From positions 744,001 through 808,000 of the forward strand of contig NZ_VTOW01000001.1 of assembly GCF_012184425.1 (NCBI RefSeq): DNA of 64,000 nt, written 5' to 3'. The number at the start of each line of letters is the position of its first letter. The stretch's first letter is position 1. Origin of the DNA: Candidatus Manganitrophus noduliformans. GTDB lineage: Bacteria > Nitrospirota > Nitrospiria > SBBL01 > Manganitrophaceae. This document shows, piece by piece, positions 9,092-17,500 of this stretch. The position numbers and the translations under genes are program-made. Under the pieces are notes generated by a model. The model had not been told where the DNA came from, searched no databases, and saw only the letters and a program-made list of their open reading frames with translations.

Positions 9092-10531
9092 TCAACTAGT
9101 CACATGTATGAGCCCACCCGAAAATACTTTCTTAAGGACGGATTGTCGAAGGCGATTGGACCGGGTTAGAGCCTGCTCCGTCTCCTTCTCAAACACATCG
9201 ATTGCAGATAATTGCCGTGCAGCCTCATTGACAATTTTCTTTATCTCCTCAGCTGGAGGGACGGGAAATTCAACTTTAGCAAAACGACCTGCGCTTAGAT
9301 GTGCAATATTCGTTGTAATTGTTCCTATCCGGGTAAACCGACCAGACCGCATATAAGACCGGAATACTAACATGGGGTATTCTGATCCCAACAAAATGTG
9401 AGGACGAAATCGAATGAGGGTATTCGTGAAGCATGCACCTGGAAGCTCTCCCCGATAAATTGCTGGTCTGCCAAGTAGCTCAGGGCTCTGGCCCTCGTTC
9501 AATAAAATATCTCCAGGTTCCAACTTAAATTTCTCGAAATCTCTAGGGGAGAAGTCCATTTCCATTACATCTTCTAGATCGATACGATCTTCGAATACAT
9601 TCTGTACTCGCAAATAAGGACGCATGTTGTGGCCTGAATGATATTTAGGCGCCCTCTGACGACCCAATTGGACATGCCCTATATCCCCTACTTGTGCCCA
9701 GCACCAATTTTCAGGAAGAGGACTAAAAGTTGAAACATCCGGAGGCTCCGTTCCGTCAAATTGCTCTTTCCATTCATTATTTGGTGATTCCTTCTTTTTG
9801 TCCTTCATGGTTAGCTGGTATTTTTTCACATAACTCTTTTCCGCAATAATCCGCTCCAAAAGCTTGCTTGCGGGTTCCACATCCGGGTGCTCTTTACGCC
9901 ACTGCTCGGTGAGTTTGCCTTCGACGGCGGCTTTGAGGACGGCGGCTTTGTAGCGCTTGAGGTTGGCCTTGACCCGCTTGAGGTTGGCGACGGCTTCATC
10001 GAGGCGAGAGAATTGCTTTTCGATCTCCGCGACGATGTACTTTTGTTGATCATAAGGTGCAATAGGAATTGGAATCTGTTTTGCTTTTGAGCCGGACAGT
10101 TCTAAGAATGTAGTTCCGCTTGCGAAACTCTCAGCAAGATCTTTATTCCCTTTTAACCACCAATAGACGTAATCAGGCAGAATATCCTTGGTCTTTAGAA
10201 CAAAGCTCTTAAAGCCCTGATTCGTAGAGACTTCATTACTTGCGATTGCGACGTACCCGACAGGTGCGCGTGACGTGAACAAGACGGTGCCTGAAGGCAC
10301 CATACGTGCGGAAGAAGATTTAAGACCCCTTTCTGTAATAAAGCGCTCTCCATGACTAATATATTTTGCCGTGTAGCCCGAAAGATCTGCGGGTGTAATC
10401 CAGGGGATTGCACCACCCTCGAAATTTTCCGGATTATTTGTCCGAGGCGTGCCCCCTCCAACGACGTCGGCAATATCTCCCATCGTTGCCCAAGTCCAAT
10501 TATTGGGAATACCAAAAGGAATTGTTTTCAC
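9092..10531 (-). CDS. hsdS: Type I restriction-modification specificity subunit S
   Basis: 479 residues with the standard two-TRD layout. The first target recognition domain begins IPNNWTWATMGDIADVVGGGTP. A central conserved helix follows (EIEKQFSRLDEAVANLKRVKANLKRYKAAVLKAAVEGKL), then the second domain (LPENWCWAQVGDIGHVQLGRQRAP) and a distal coiled helix. Each domain reads half of the bipartite recognition site. The start overlaps the hsdR stop by four bases, so the two are translationally coupled. The central helix (about 9860-10030) is GC-rich while both recognition domains are AT-rich, the mosaic pattern expected from domain exchange. Confidence 0.93.
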   Translation of the reverse strand: MKTIPFGIPNNWTWATMGDIADVVGGGTPRTNNPENFEGGAIPWITPADLSGYTAKYISHGERFITERGLKSSSARMVPSGTVLFTSRAPVGYVAIASNEVSTNQGFKSFVLKTKDILPDYVYWWLKGNKDLAESFASGTTFLELSGSKAKQIPIPIAPYDQQKYIVAEIEKQFSRLDEAVANLKRVKANLKRYKAAVLKAAVEGKLTEQWRKEHPDVEPASKLLERIIAEKSYVKKYQLTMKDKKKESPNNEWKEQFDGTEPPDVSTFSPLPENWCWAQVGDIGHVQLGRQRAPKYHSGHNMRPYLRVQNVFEDRIDLEDVMEMDFSPRDFEKFKLEPGDILLNEGQSPELLGRPAIYRGELPGACFTNTLIRFRPHILLGSEYPMLVFRSYMRSGRFTRIGTITTNIAHLSAGRFAKVEFPVPPAEEIKKIVNEAARQLSAIDVFEKETEQALTRSNRLRQSVLKKVFSGGLIHVTS

Positions 10532-13371
10532 GCTGCCAACGTCCCATTCAATTCTTCAATAATCGTATTCAATTCGTCACCAAACACCTGATAAACCTTC
10601 CCCAACCCGCCCTCCTGCGCAAAGGGCGCATAGTCGAAATCCTCCGCTTCGATGCTCAGGTTCGCAGCGATATGATCCCGAATCATCTCCAGCCAATGCC
10701 GCTGCTCCGCCGTGAACTTCTTCCCGCCACGCTCTTGACTAGCCATCCAGGCATTGAAGTTGGCATTGACCCGCTCCGGGAATGGAACGAGTTCTCGATC
10801 TTCATGGATAGCGAAGCGGACGAGGGAAACAAGATCGGTGAGAATGCGCTTGCCGCTCGCCCCTTTCACCTTTGATTTCTCCAACGCGGCATACGCCTGC
10901 CAGAGCTGCGATTCGTTCCAGAGATAGGGCGGCCTCTCAATCGCGGCGGCGAGTTCCTTGATCGCCTCGAAGGTAAGGCGCTGTTTGTACGGCTTGCTGT
11001 AGAGAATTTGCAGGGCGGTGATTTCGTCTTTGTGCTCTTGGATGAACTTCTCAAAACTCTGGACGATCCCTTTGGCCCGATCGAGCGCCGCCAGAGAAAA
11101 CCCGGCTTCAATCACTTTGTCCTGGCTGACGTGATCGATCGTGATCTCGTTTTTCTTTTTAATCTCAACCAGCAACCCCCGGAGCTTCGGATCATAGAAA
11201 GGTTGGACCGCCTCTTTGAGAAGCCGCTCCGCCGCCGCGCGAACCGCTTCTTCATCGGGCGGTTGGTCGGCGGAAAGACCGCAATCGATCCGCGCCTGTT
11301 CGATGTGGCGGTCGGGGTCGACCGCCTCGACCAGCCGGTGGCTGAGCGCTTGCGCCGTGAGGCCGCCGCTTGCTTGAGCGATCTGTTTTTGATCATCGAC
11401 GCTGAGGCGGTGCTCCATCCGCGCGAGGCGCGCGGCGATGCTGGTGAGAACATCCTCCTCGGTATTGCCGAAGGCGACCGCCTGGAGGAGCTTCTCGAAT
11501 GAGACGCTCGGCTTCTTCTCCATCGGACGCGAATCGGTTTTGTCCTGCTCGCAGACCCCGACCGCATCGACGATCACGAAGTGATCTTTGAGCGTCGCGT
11601 CCGGCGTGACCTGCTTCAGCTCGTCGGGCGAAATGATCCGGACGCCGCGCCCCTTCATCTGCTCGAAGAAGGAGCGGGACTTCACCGCGCGAAAGAAGAA
11701 GACGATCTCGACCGGCTTGATATCGGTGCCGGTGGCGATCATATCGACCGTCACGGCGATTCGAGGCTGATAGCTGTTCCGAAAAGCTTTGATGAGATTT
11801 TTCGGCGTCTCGCCGGTGGTCCGGTAAGTGATCTTCTGGGCGAATTCGTTCCCTTTGCCGAACTCTTCGCGGACGATCTTCACGATCTCCTCGGCGTGGT
11901 TGTCATCCTTGGCGAAGATCAGCGTCTTCGGAACTTCGGTCCGGCCGGGGAAGATGTCAGTGAAGAGCTTTTCCTTGAAGGCTTTGACGATCGTCCGGAT
12001 CTGATCGGGGGCGACCACATCGCGGTCGAGCTGGTCGGGGTTGTAGGCGAAGTCATCCTCCAACTGCTCCCACCGGGTCTTGCGCGTCTCGCGCTCGCGC
12101 TTCTCGACATAATAGCCCGCTTCCACCTTCGACCCCGCCGAGGAAATCGCGGTGCGGATGCGGTAGACATCGTAGTTGACGTTGACCCCATCGGCGACCG
12201 CCTGCTCGTGGGGATACTCCATCACGAGATTCTGGTGGAAGAAGCCGAAGGTCTGTTTGTTCGGCGTGGCGGTGAGGCCGATGAGGTAGGCGTCGAAATA
12301 TTCGAGCACCTGCGCCCAGAGGTTGTAGATCGACCGATGGCATTCGTCGGTGACGATGATGTCGAACGTCTCGATGGGGATCGCCGGATTGTATTCGATC
12401 GGCTCCGGTTTCTTGAAGATCCGCTCCAGTCCGGCGACCGAGGTTTCTTCATCCTCTTCCGAAAGCTCTCTTCCCTTGAGCATCGAGTAGAGGCGCTGGA
12501 TGGTGCTGATGCAGACTCGGGCGGTGGTGTCGAGGGTATTGTTGGCTAACCGCTGGACGATGAACTCTTCCGTAAATTTAAAGTTGTTGTAGGGCGAGAC
12601 ATACTGCTGGAACTCTTTGAGGGTCTGATCGCCGAGGTTGCCCCGATCGACCAGGAAGAGGATGCGCCGCGCCCCGGCAAACTTGATGAGGCGGTAGATA
12701 AAGGTGATGGCGGTGAAGGTCTTTCCGGAGCCGGTCGCCATCTGGATGAGGGCGCGGGGGCGATTTTCTTTGAGCGAGCGCTCCAGATTCTCAATCGCCT
12801 TGATCTGCGCGGGCCAGAGGCCGTCGGTGATCAGCGGCGGCATCTCCTGAACGCGCGAGAGAAATGTTTCAATCTGTTCGGCTGCAGCAGGTTCGGCGGC
12901 GAGACTGTTTCCATGCTGGTCAGCCCGTTTTTGAAATGGATCTTTTTTCTCCTGGGTCAACCATGCGGCGAGCGTCTCCGGCCGGTGAAAGGCAAAGATC
13001 GGGCGAGAGCGTGGCTGCGGGTCGAGGCCGTTCGTGAAGCGGGTCTCGATTCCGGTACTTTGGTAGAGAAATGGGAGCGGCCGACAATGCGCCGGGAGAC
13101 CGGCGGGAAGGCCCTCGCTGTACTTCGCCGATTGAATTTCGACGCCGGTGAGGGTGCTCCCTTCTTTCTTCGCCTCGATCACGCCGGCTGCTTTCCCGTC
13201 GACATACAGAAGATAATCGGCAAATCCATAACCCGAAGCCAAAGGGAATTCTCGGACCGCAATGCCCGGGCCCGCATACAAGTTGACCTGATCGCGGCGT
13301 TGCACCAACCATCCCGCGGCCCTCAAAGTGGCGTCGATCCGCTGACGCGCCTGCTCTTCAGGTTTCGTCAT
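10528..13371 (-). CDS. hsdR: Type I restriction-modification endonuclease/translocase subunit R
   Basis: About 947 residues from MTKPEEQARQR (ATG at 13371). The frame stays open to 13470, but the extra 33 residues are an unlikely hydrophobic leader. In order: an N-terminal nuclease domain with ADYLLYVDGKAAGVIEAKKEG (PD-ExK), Walker A ATGSGKTFT, the DECHRS box, GLTATP, the second helicase lobe with QMKGRGVRI, and a C-terminal helical domain. It translocates DNA by ATP hydrolysis and cuts unmodified DNA when bound to M2S. First gene of the leftward operon; its promoter should lie in 13372-13550. Identification is certain. Confidence 0.94.
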   Translation of the reverse strand: MTKPEEQARQRIDATLRAAGWLVQRRDQVNLYAGPGIAVREFPLASGYGFADYLLYVDGKAAGVIEAKKEGSTLTGVEIQSAKYSEGLPAGLPAHCRPLPFLYQSTGIETRFTNGLDPQPRSRPIFAFHRPETLAAWLTQEKKDPFQKRADQHGNSLAAEPAAAEQIETFLSRVQEMPPLITDGLWPAQIKAIENLERSLKENRPRALIQMATGSGKTFTAITFIYRLIKFAGARRILFLVDRGNLGDQTLKEFQQYVSPYNNFKFTEEFIVQRLANNTLDTTARVCISTIQRLYSMLKGRELSEEDEETSVAGLERIFKKPEPIEYNPAIPIETFDIIVTDECHRSIYNLWAQVLEYFDAYLIGLTATPNKQTFGFFHQNLVMEYPHEQAVADGVNVNYDVYRIRTAISSAGSKVEAGYYVEKRERETRKTRWEQLEDDFAYNPDQLDRDVVAPDQIRTIVKAFKEKLFTDIFPGRTEVPKTLIFAKDDNHAEEIVKIVREEFGKGNEFAQKITYRTTGETPKNLIKAFRNSYQPRIAVTVDMIATGTDIKPVEIVFFFRAVKSRSFFEQMKGRGVRIISPDELKQVTPDATLKDHFVIVDAVGVCEQDKTDSRPMEKKPSVSFEKLLQAVAFGNTEEDVLTSIAARLARMEHRLSVDDQKQIAQASGGLTAQALSHRLVEAVDPDRHIEQARIDCGLSADQPPDEEAVRAAAERLLKEAVQPFYDPKLRGLLVEIKKKNEITIDHVSQDKVIEAGFSLAALDRAKGIVQSFEKFIQEHKDEITALQILYSKPYKQRLTFEAIKELAAAIERPPYLWNESQLWQAYAALEKSKVKGASGKRILTDLVSLVRFAIHEDRELVPFPERVNANFNAWMASQERGGKKFTAEQRHWLEMIRDHIAANLSIEAEDFDYAPFAQEGGLGKVYQVFGDELNTIIEELNGTLAA

Positions 13372-13676
13372 AATGGGATTTGCCGCTCCTGGTATTTCTC
13401 TGGGGGATGAAACGAATGGTTTAATATAGAAAATCGGAAAGAAAAGCGCAAGGAAATAGATGGCACTCATTGTCCCTAAGCCTTAAATATTTCTAAAGCC
13501 GAGCGCCTATCAGTCAAAACCCGGAACATTTCACCCCGTCATGGCCCACTTTAAGAACAAAAAAACCTGGGGTATACTGGACCAATGATCAATTAGGAAT
13601 CGTTCAATTAGGAATCTGGAAGAGGCAATCAGTCGATTAGGAATGAAGAGTTAGGAACTGAAATAAAGGGGAAGGA
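13372..13676. promoter_or_regulatory. divergent intergenic region with four TTAGGAA repeats
   Basis: This 305-base gap separates hsdR (leftward) from dsbA-like (rightward). A -10-like TATACT lies at 13573-13578, without a convincing -35. Downstream of it, in the presumed leader, TTAGGAA occurs at 13593, 13608, 13637 and 13651, spaced 15, 29 and 14 bases apart. A GGGGAAGG ribosome site precedes the ATG at 13677. The repeats could bind a regulator. No gene is seen here. Confidence 0.4.
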
Positions 13677-14396
13677 ATGGCAAACAAAAAGCAAAAAGAA
13701 AAAGCGCGGGTGTCTAAAGAAGAACGCAAGGCGCAACGGGCCCGCTCCCGGATGGCGCTCTGGACATCGGTGATCGCCGGCGTGATGGCGGTGGTGATCG
13801 GCGTCGTCTGGATCGCGGCGCCGCCATCGGGCGAAGTGGCGGGCCGCCCCGATGCAACCCTCACCGAGATTTCACAAGACGAGTGGATCAAAGGGAATCC
13901 GAATGCCCCCGTGACGCTGGTCGAATACAGCGACTTTCAATGCCCCTCCTGCGGGACCTACTATCCTCTGCTCAAAGAGCTGAACAGCGAATTCAATGAC
14001 CGGCTCCGGATCGTCTACCGCCACTATCCGTTGGGCTTCCACGCCCATGCGGAGTTGGCCGCACAGGCGGCGGAGGCGGCCGGGAAGCAGGGAAAGTTCT
14101 GGCAGATGCACGACCTGATTTTCAATCAGCAGAAGGATTGGTCCGAGAAGGTCGGAAGCGCCCGGCCGCTCTTTGTCGGCTACGCGCGGGAGCTCGGACT
14201 CGACATGGAACGCTTTGAAGCCGATCTCGATTCGAAAGAGGTCCGGCAGGCGGTCGAAGCCGACCGACGCTCCGGCGACCGGCTGGGGGTCGATGGGACG
14301 CCGACCTTTTTTCTCAACGGGGTAAAAATCCAAAACCCGCGCGGCTACAATCCATTCAAGAATCTGATCGAGAAAGCGATGACCGATGCCTCCTAA
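13677..14396 (+). CDS. DsbA-family membrane-anchored thiol oxidoreductase
   Basis: 239 residues. A Lys/Arg-rich cytoplasmic start is followed by one membrane segment (about residues 28-46), placing the rest in the periplasm. The domain opens NPNAPVTLVEYSDFQCPSCGTYYP: the active-site CPSC is preceded by the usual thioredoxin-fold strand, and the cis-Pro loop is GVDGTPTFFLNG. Length and layout fit BdbD/DsbA-like proteins that form disulfides in exported proteins. The next gene, a VKOR homologue that would reoxidise it, overlaps its end by 11 bases, strongly supporting a coupled disulfide-forming pair. Confidence 0.88.
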   Translation: MANKKQKEKARVSKEERKAQRARSRMALWTSVIAGVMAVVIGVVWIAAPPSGEVAGRPDATLTEISQDEWIKGNPNAPVTLVEYSDFQCPSCGTYYPLLKELNSEFNDRLRIVYRHYPLGFHAHAELAAQAAEAAGKQGKFWQMHDLIFNQQKDWSEKVGSARPLFVGYARELGLDMERFEADLDSKEVRQAVEADRRSGDRLGVDGTPTFFLNGVKIQNPRGYNPFKNLIEKAMTDAS

Positions 14397-14829
14397 GCGG
14401 ATCATCGTCGCCCTGCTGCTGGCGGCGAGCCTGATCGGCTTTGTCGACGCCGCGTATCTGACCGCCAAGCATTATCTCGGCGCCCCGCCCCCCTGCGGGC
14501 GCTTCGGCGGGTGCGAGACGGTGACCACCAGCGAATACGCTACCATTGCCGGGGTCCCGCTCGCGCTGCTGGGGGCCGTCTACTATCTCGCCGTTTTTCT
14601 CTCGGTCATCGCCTACCTCGACACACGCCGCCCCGGAATCCTCCGGATGACCGCCGGCTTTACCGCCGTCGGCTTTGTCGCCTCGGTCTGGTTCGTCTAT
14701 CTTCAGCTCTTCGTGATCAAAGCAATCTGCCCCTACTGCATGCTTTCGGCCTTCGCCTCGACGGTCTTGTTCATCGCCGGGATGATGGCGCTTCGAGAAG
14801 GGGAGGGACAAATTATTTCTAATCCGTAA
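14386..14829 (+). CDS. vitamin K epoxide reductase (VKOR) family protein, DsbB-like
   Basis: 147 residues, four hydrophobic helices. Features of bacterial VKOR are present: a first loop cysteine pair (PPPCGRFGGCETV), a conserved Ser/Thr region (TTSEYATIAGVPLALLG) and the redox motif ICPYCMLSA in the last helices. It would pass electrons from the periplasmic thioredoxin-like partner to quinone. It overlaps the dsbA-like gene, so the two form an operon. It converges with the ankyrin gene, overlapping its 3' end by 11 bases. Confidence 0.88.
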   Translation: MPPKRIIVALLLAASLIGFVDAAYLTAKHYLGAPPPCGRFGGCETVTTSEYATIAGVPLALLGAVYYLAVFLSVIAYLDTRRPGILRMTAGFTAVGFVASVWFVYLQLFVIKAICPYCMLSAFASTVLFIAGMMALREGEGQIISNP

Positions 14830-16084
14830 TTGCCTTCTTCTTCTCCGCCTCCATCAGCAGCCTTACCACCTCCGCAAATCCCCGCTCTTTTGCATAGACC
14901 TGCGCGGTTCTCCCCATCTGGTCTTTGGCGCGGACATCGGCGCCCCCTTCAACAAGGGCCCGGGCGATCTCCAATTGCCCGCTGATCGCCGCCCACATCA
15001 GCGCGGTGCGCCCGTCTCTTCCCCGGACGTCGCGGTTCGCCCCCCCTTTGAGGAGCAGCCGGACCATCTCCGCCTCGCTCGATTGCGCGGCGAGAAGGAG
15101 CGGCGGCTCCACGAACCCGACGCCGGCGTTTAAATCGGCCCCCCGTTCGATCAACAACGGCAGCATGTTTGTTTTTCTTCCGGCGATCGCGGCGATCAAC
15201 GGTGTCTTGTCGGCGTCGACGGCGTTGACATCGACCCCTTTATCCAGCAACAACCGGGCGATCTCCAGATGCCCTCCTTGGGCCGCCGACCGAAGGGCCG
15301 TCGCCGTCGGCGTCGCCCCGCGCTCCAGCAGCAGCTTGGCGGTTTGCAGATGGCCCCCGCCCGCGGCGGCGCCGAGCGGGGCGCCGTAGACCGGGACCGG
15401 GCCGTTGGGATCGGCGCCGCGATCAAGGAAAAATTTCACGATCTCCGTGTGGCCCCGGAAGGCGGCGCTTCCGACCGGATTGAATTCAGGCGCCGTCTTC
15501 GCATCGGCGGCGACCCCGTGGTGGAGCAGCAGGTGAATGACGTCGAGATGGCCGTTGGCGGCGGCCCGCTCCAGCGCGGAGGTCTTCTCCGCCTCGGTGA
15601 CGTCGGCGGTTTCCTCCAGAAATAACTCGACCGTATCGACGTAGCCGTTCTGCGCGGCGGCCACCACCGAGGTCATCCGTGTTTTATCTTGCTCGCACGC
15701 CCGCGCGCCGGACCCGAGCAACGCCGCGACGGCCTCCCGCCGGCCGTTGGCGGCCGCCCAGAGCAAAGGGGATTGCGAGCCGCCGCCGCAAAGATCGGCC
15801 TTGTTTTGAAGCAGCAGCTTCACAATCGCCGCGTGTCCGTTTCCCGCCGCCCAAACCAGCGCCGACCGGCCGTTCGAATCAAGGACGTTCGGACCCATCC
15901 CCCCTTCCAGAAACAAGGAGACCGTTTCGGAATTTCCTTTCCGGACTTCTTCGAGGAACGCTTCCTCGGAAAAGGGGATCTTGAGCGCTTCCAGGAGCGA
16001 GCGGATCGACGGCTCCTCCCGGGCGTGCGCCGTCAGGGGAAAAGAGATCAGTGCGAGCAGGGCGAAGAACCATCTAAAAACCAT
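14819..16084 (-). CDS. exported ankyrin-repeat protein
   Basis: 421 residues from MVFRWFFALL; this start was chosen because GGAGG sits five bases before the ATG at 16084. The signal peptide ends near TAHAREEPS. The rest is about eleven ankyrin repeats (NGRSALVWAAGNGHAAIVKLLLQNKAD pattern), ending before a short Lys-rich tail. Ankyrin repeats mediate protein binding in the periplasm or outside; the partner is unknown. It stands alone, convergent with the VKOR gene. Confidence 0.88.
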   Translation of the reverse strand: MVFRWFFALLALISFPLTAHAREEPSIRSLLEALKIPFSEEAFLEEVRKGNSETVSLFLEGGMGPNVLDSNGRSALVWAAGNGHAAIVKLLLQNKADLCGGGSQSPLLWAAANGRREAVAALLGSGARACEQDKTRMTSVVAAAQNGYVDTVELFLEETADVTEAEKTSALERAAANGHLDVIHLLLHHGVAADAKTAPEFNPVGSAAFRGHTEIVKFFLDRGADPNGPVPVYGAPLGAAAGGGHLQTAKLLLERGATPTATALRSAAQGGHLEIARLLLDKGVDVNAVDADKTPLIAAIAGRKTNMLPLLIERGADLNAGVGFVEPPLLLAAQSSEAEMVRLLLKGGANRDVRGRDGRTALMWAAISGQLEIARALVEGGADVRAKDQMGRTAQVYAKERGFAEVVRLLMEAEKKKAITD

Positions 16085-16153
16085 CCTTACCTCCAAAGAT
16101 CAATGTTCGTTCCAGCGGTCCGAAACAGGAGGAAAACGGCCGGATCATAAAAT

Positions 16154-16190
16154 CGCCGGGCACCCTTATTATATGGAAGGATGCCCGGCG
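16154..16190 (-). terminator. terminator of the former tRNA-Lys transcription unit
   Basis: CGCCGGGCA (16154-16162) pairs with TGCCCGGCG (16182-16190), with an inner CCTT/AAGG stem. On the minus strand the hairpin follows the tRNA-Lys 3' end by 15 bases and is followed by ATTTTATG. This is the expected position for the host tRNA terminator. Confidence 0.6.
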
Positions 16191-16205
16191 AAGTAGTTTA
16201 AAATC

Positions 16206-16252
16206 TGGTGAGCCGTGAAGGACTTGAACCTTCGACCCGCTGATTAAGAGTC
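16206..16252 (-). other. attachment-site junction: 3' half of tRNA-Lys(CTT)
   Basis: On the minus strand this reads from the anticodon loop (GACTCTTAATCAGC, anticodon CTT) through a T arm GAAGGTTCAAGTCCTTC to acceptor ACGGCTCA and CCA. The 5' half is absent: beyond 16252 the sequence (TCTTCTTCG) no longer pairs as an anticodon stem. With the integrase gene 87 bases away, this is a prophage attachment junction, the left-behind 3' end of the target tRNA. The intact gene should be rebuilt at the far prophage end, outside this window. Confidence 0.85.
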
Positions 16253-16338
16253 TTCTTCGTCCAATTTTCTTTAAACCCTCGTACTACCTGTAGATTTTCA
16301 ATCAATTCGACCACAATATATCGAAAAACCTTTTGGGT

Positions 16339-17496
16339 TTATGGGTGTCTTTTATCGGGTTGTGGTGAACGGTTCACCACTTTTCCCAGGTCCGGCAGGA
16401 AGTGAAAGTAGTTTTTTAAGACTGTCTCGATCCGGTCCCCCATCGTTTGTGCGACCCAGGCCGGGGAGCGTCCCTGAGTGAGTGCGATGGTGGCGAAGGT
16501 GTGCCGGGTGGAATACATCTCCCGCCGGCGGAGATCCGCTTTCTTCATCCATTTGTGCCAGACGTGTTTTGAGAGATATTCCTGATCGAGGGGTAAACCG
16601 TTCGGCCGGCAGAAAAAAAGATCGTGGTCGGCTTTGATCTTCTTTCGAATCTTCATCCATCGAAAAAGGGCAGCTTCGACCCCCGGCTCCATGTCGATGG
16701 TTCGCTGTCCGCCGTCCGTTTTGGTCGGCCCCTCCTCGCCGCGGACGATCGCATTGTAAACCTCGATCCTCTTGTAAGCAAAATCGAAATTCTTCTCCCG
16801 GAGCGCAAGCTGCTCGGACGGCCGCATTCCGGTGTGAAACTGGATAAAGAACCAGGGTTCGTAAAACGGATCTACTGTACAAAGATACAGGTCTCTTTCG
16901 GCCTCGGTACAGAAGGCCAACGGACGGCGCCGGTTGGCCCCTGAGAAGCGGGGAATCGGGAAGTCGATCTTTGCCGTCTTCAACATCATTCGAAGAACGA
17001 CAAAGGTGTACTTCATCGTCCTGGGAGAAGCCTTCTGGTCAACGAGCTTTTTCTTGAGCGCTTCGGTAATCCGGTCGACACTCTCTGAAAACTGGAAAAG
17101 GGGGGAGTCTCCGAAGAGCGGAATCAGGTAAAAGTTTGTGATCGAGGTATAGGATTGATGGGTGGAGAGACGCAGCTCGGGCGGCGCTTTCTTTTTCAGC
17201 CACTCCTCGGCGTGATCCCGGAAGACCCGCGGGCCCCCCGGTTTAAACAGCTTTGCCTTGTTCCCCTGGGGGAAGTGGCGAAGATAGGAAAACTCCCCGG
17301 CATCGATCTCATGGGTGATATCGCGGACCCACTTCTCGAGCGCTTCGAACGCGCGAGGATCGTCGGGGATGAAGGTGTCGCCGGATTTCTTCGCGCGGAT
17401 CTTCGTTCCCTCGCAACACTGGATCAGCTTACCGGCGACCTTCACGCGGAAGCGGATCGAGAGAAAACCATGATGATTGAGGACGAGGTAGGCCAT
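16339..17496 (-). CDS. int: phage integrase, tyrosine recombinase family
   Basis: 385 residues. N-terminal arm- and core-binding domains (to about residue 175) precede the catalytic domain. Catalytic residues seen: R225 in HTGMRPSEQL, R331-H332 in STRHTFATIA, and nucleophile Y363 in LKNYFHF. The first His of the usual HxxR box is replaced by Tyr (YSTR). It would recombine the phage with the tRNA-Lys 3' end that lies next to it. Its start is preceded by the stop of the lipoprotein gene at 17501, suggesting co-transcription leftward with the lysogeny genes. Confidence 0.93.
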   Translation of the reverse strand: MAYLVLNHHGFLSIRFRVKVAGKLIQCCEGTKIRAKKSGDTFIPDDPRAFEALEKWVRDITHEIDAGEFSYLRHFPQGNKAKLFKPGGPRVFRDHAEEWLKKKAPPELRLSTHQSYTSITNFYLIPLFGDSPLFQFSESVDRITEALKKKLVDQKASPRTMKYTFVVLRMMLKTAKIDFPIPRFSGANRRRPLAFCTEAERDLYLCTVDPFYEPWFFIQFHTGMRPSEQLALREKNFDFAYKRIEVYNAIVRGEEGPTKTDGGQRTIDMEPGVEAALFRWMKIRKKIKADHDLFFCRPNGLPLDQEYLSKHVWHKWMKKADLRRREMYSTRHTFATIALTQGRSPAWVAQTMGDRIETVLKNYFHFLPDLGKVVNRSPQPDKRHP

Positions 17497-17500
17497 TTAC

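Noticed and set aside
10870-12550. Long plus-strand ORFs opposite hsdR (322 and 164 codons)
   Set aside because: Antisense shadows of GC-rich hsdR, lacking recognisable domains and ribosome sites.
7418-13471. 13-base direct repeat GATGGCACTCATT at 7418 and 13459 flanking the GHKL-hsdS-hsdR block
   Set aside because: Exact 13-mer repeats are expected by chance in 64 kb. One copy is simply the first codons of hsdM (MSAI), and no other element signature is present.
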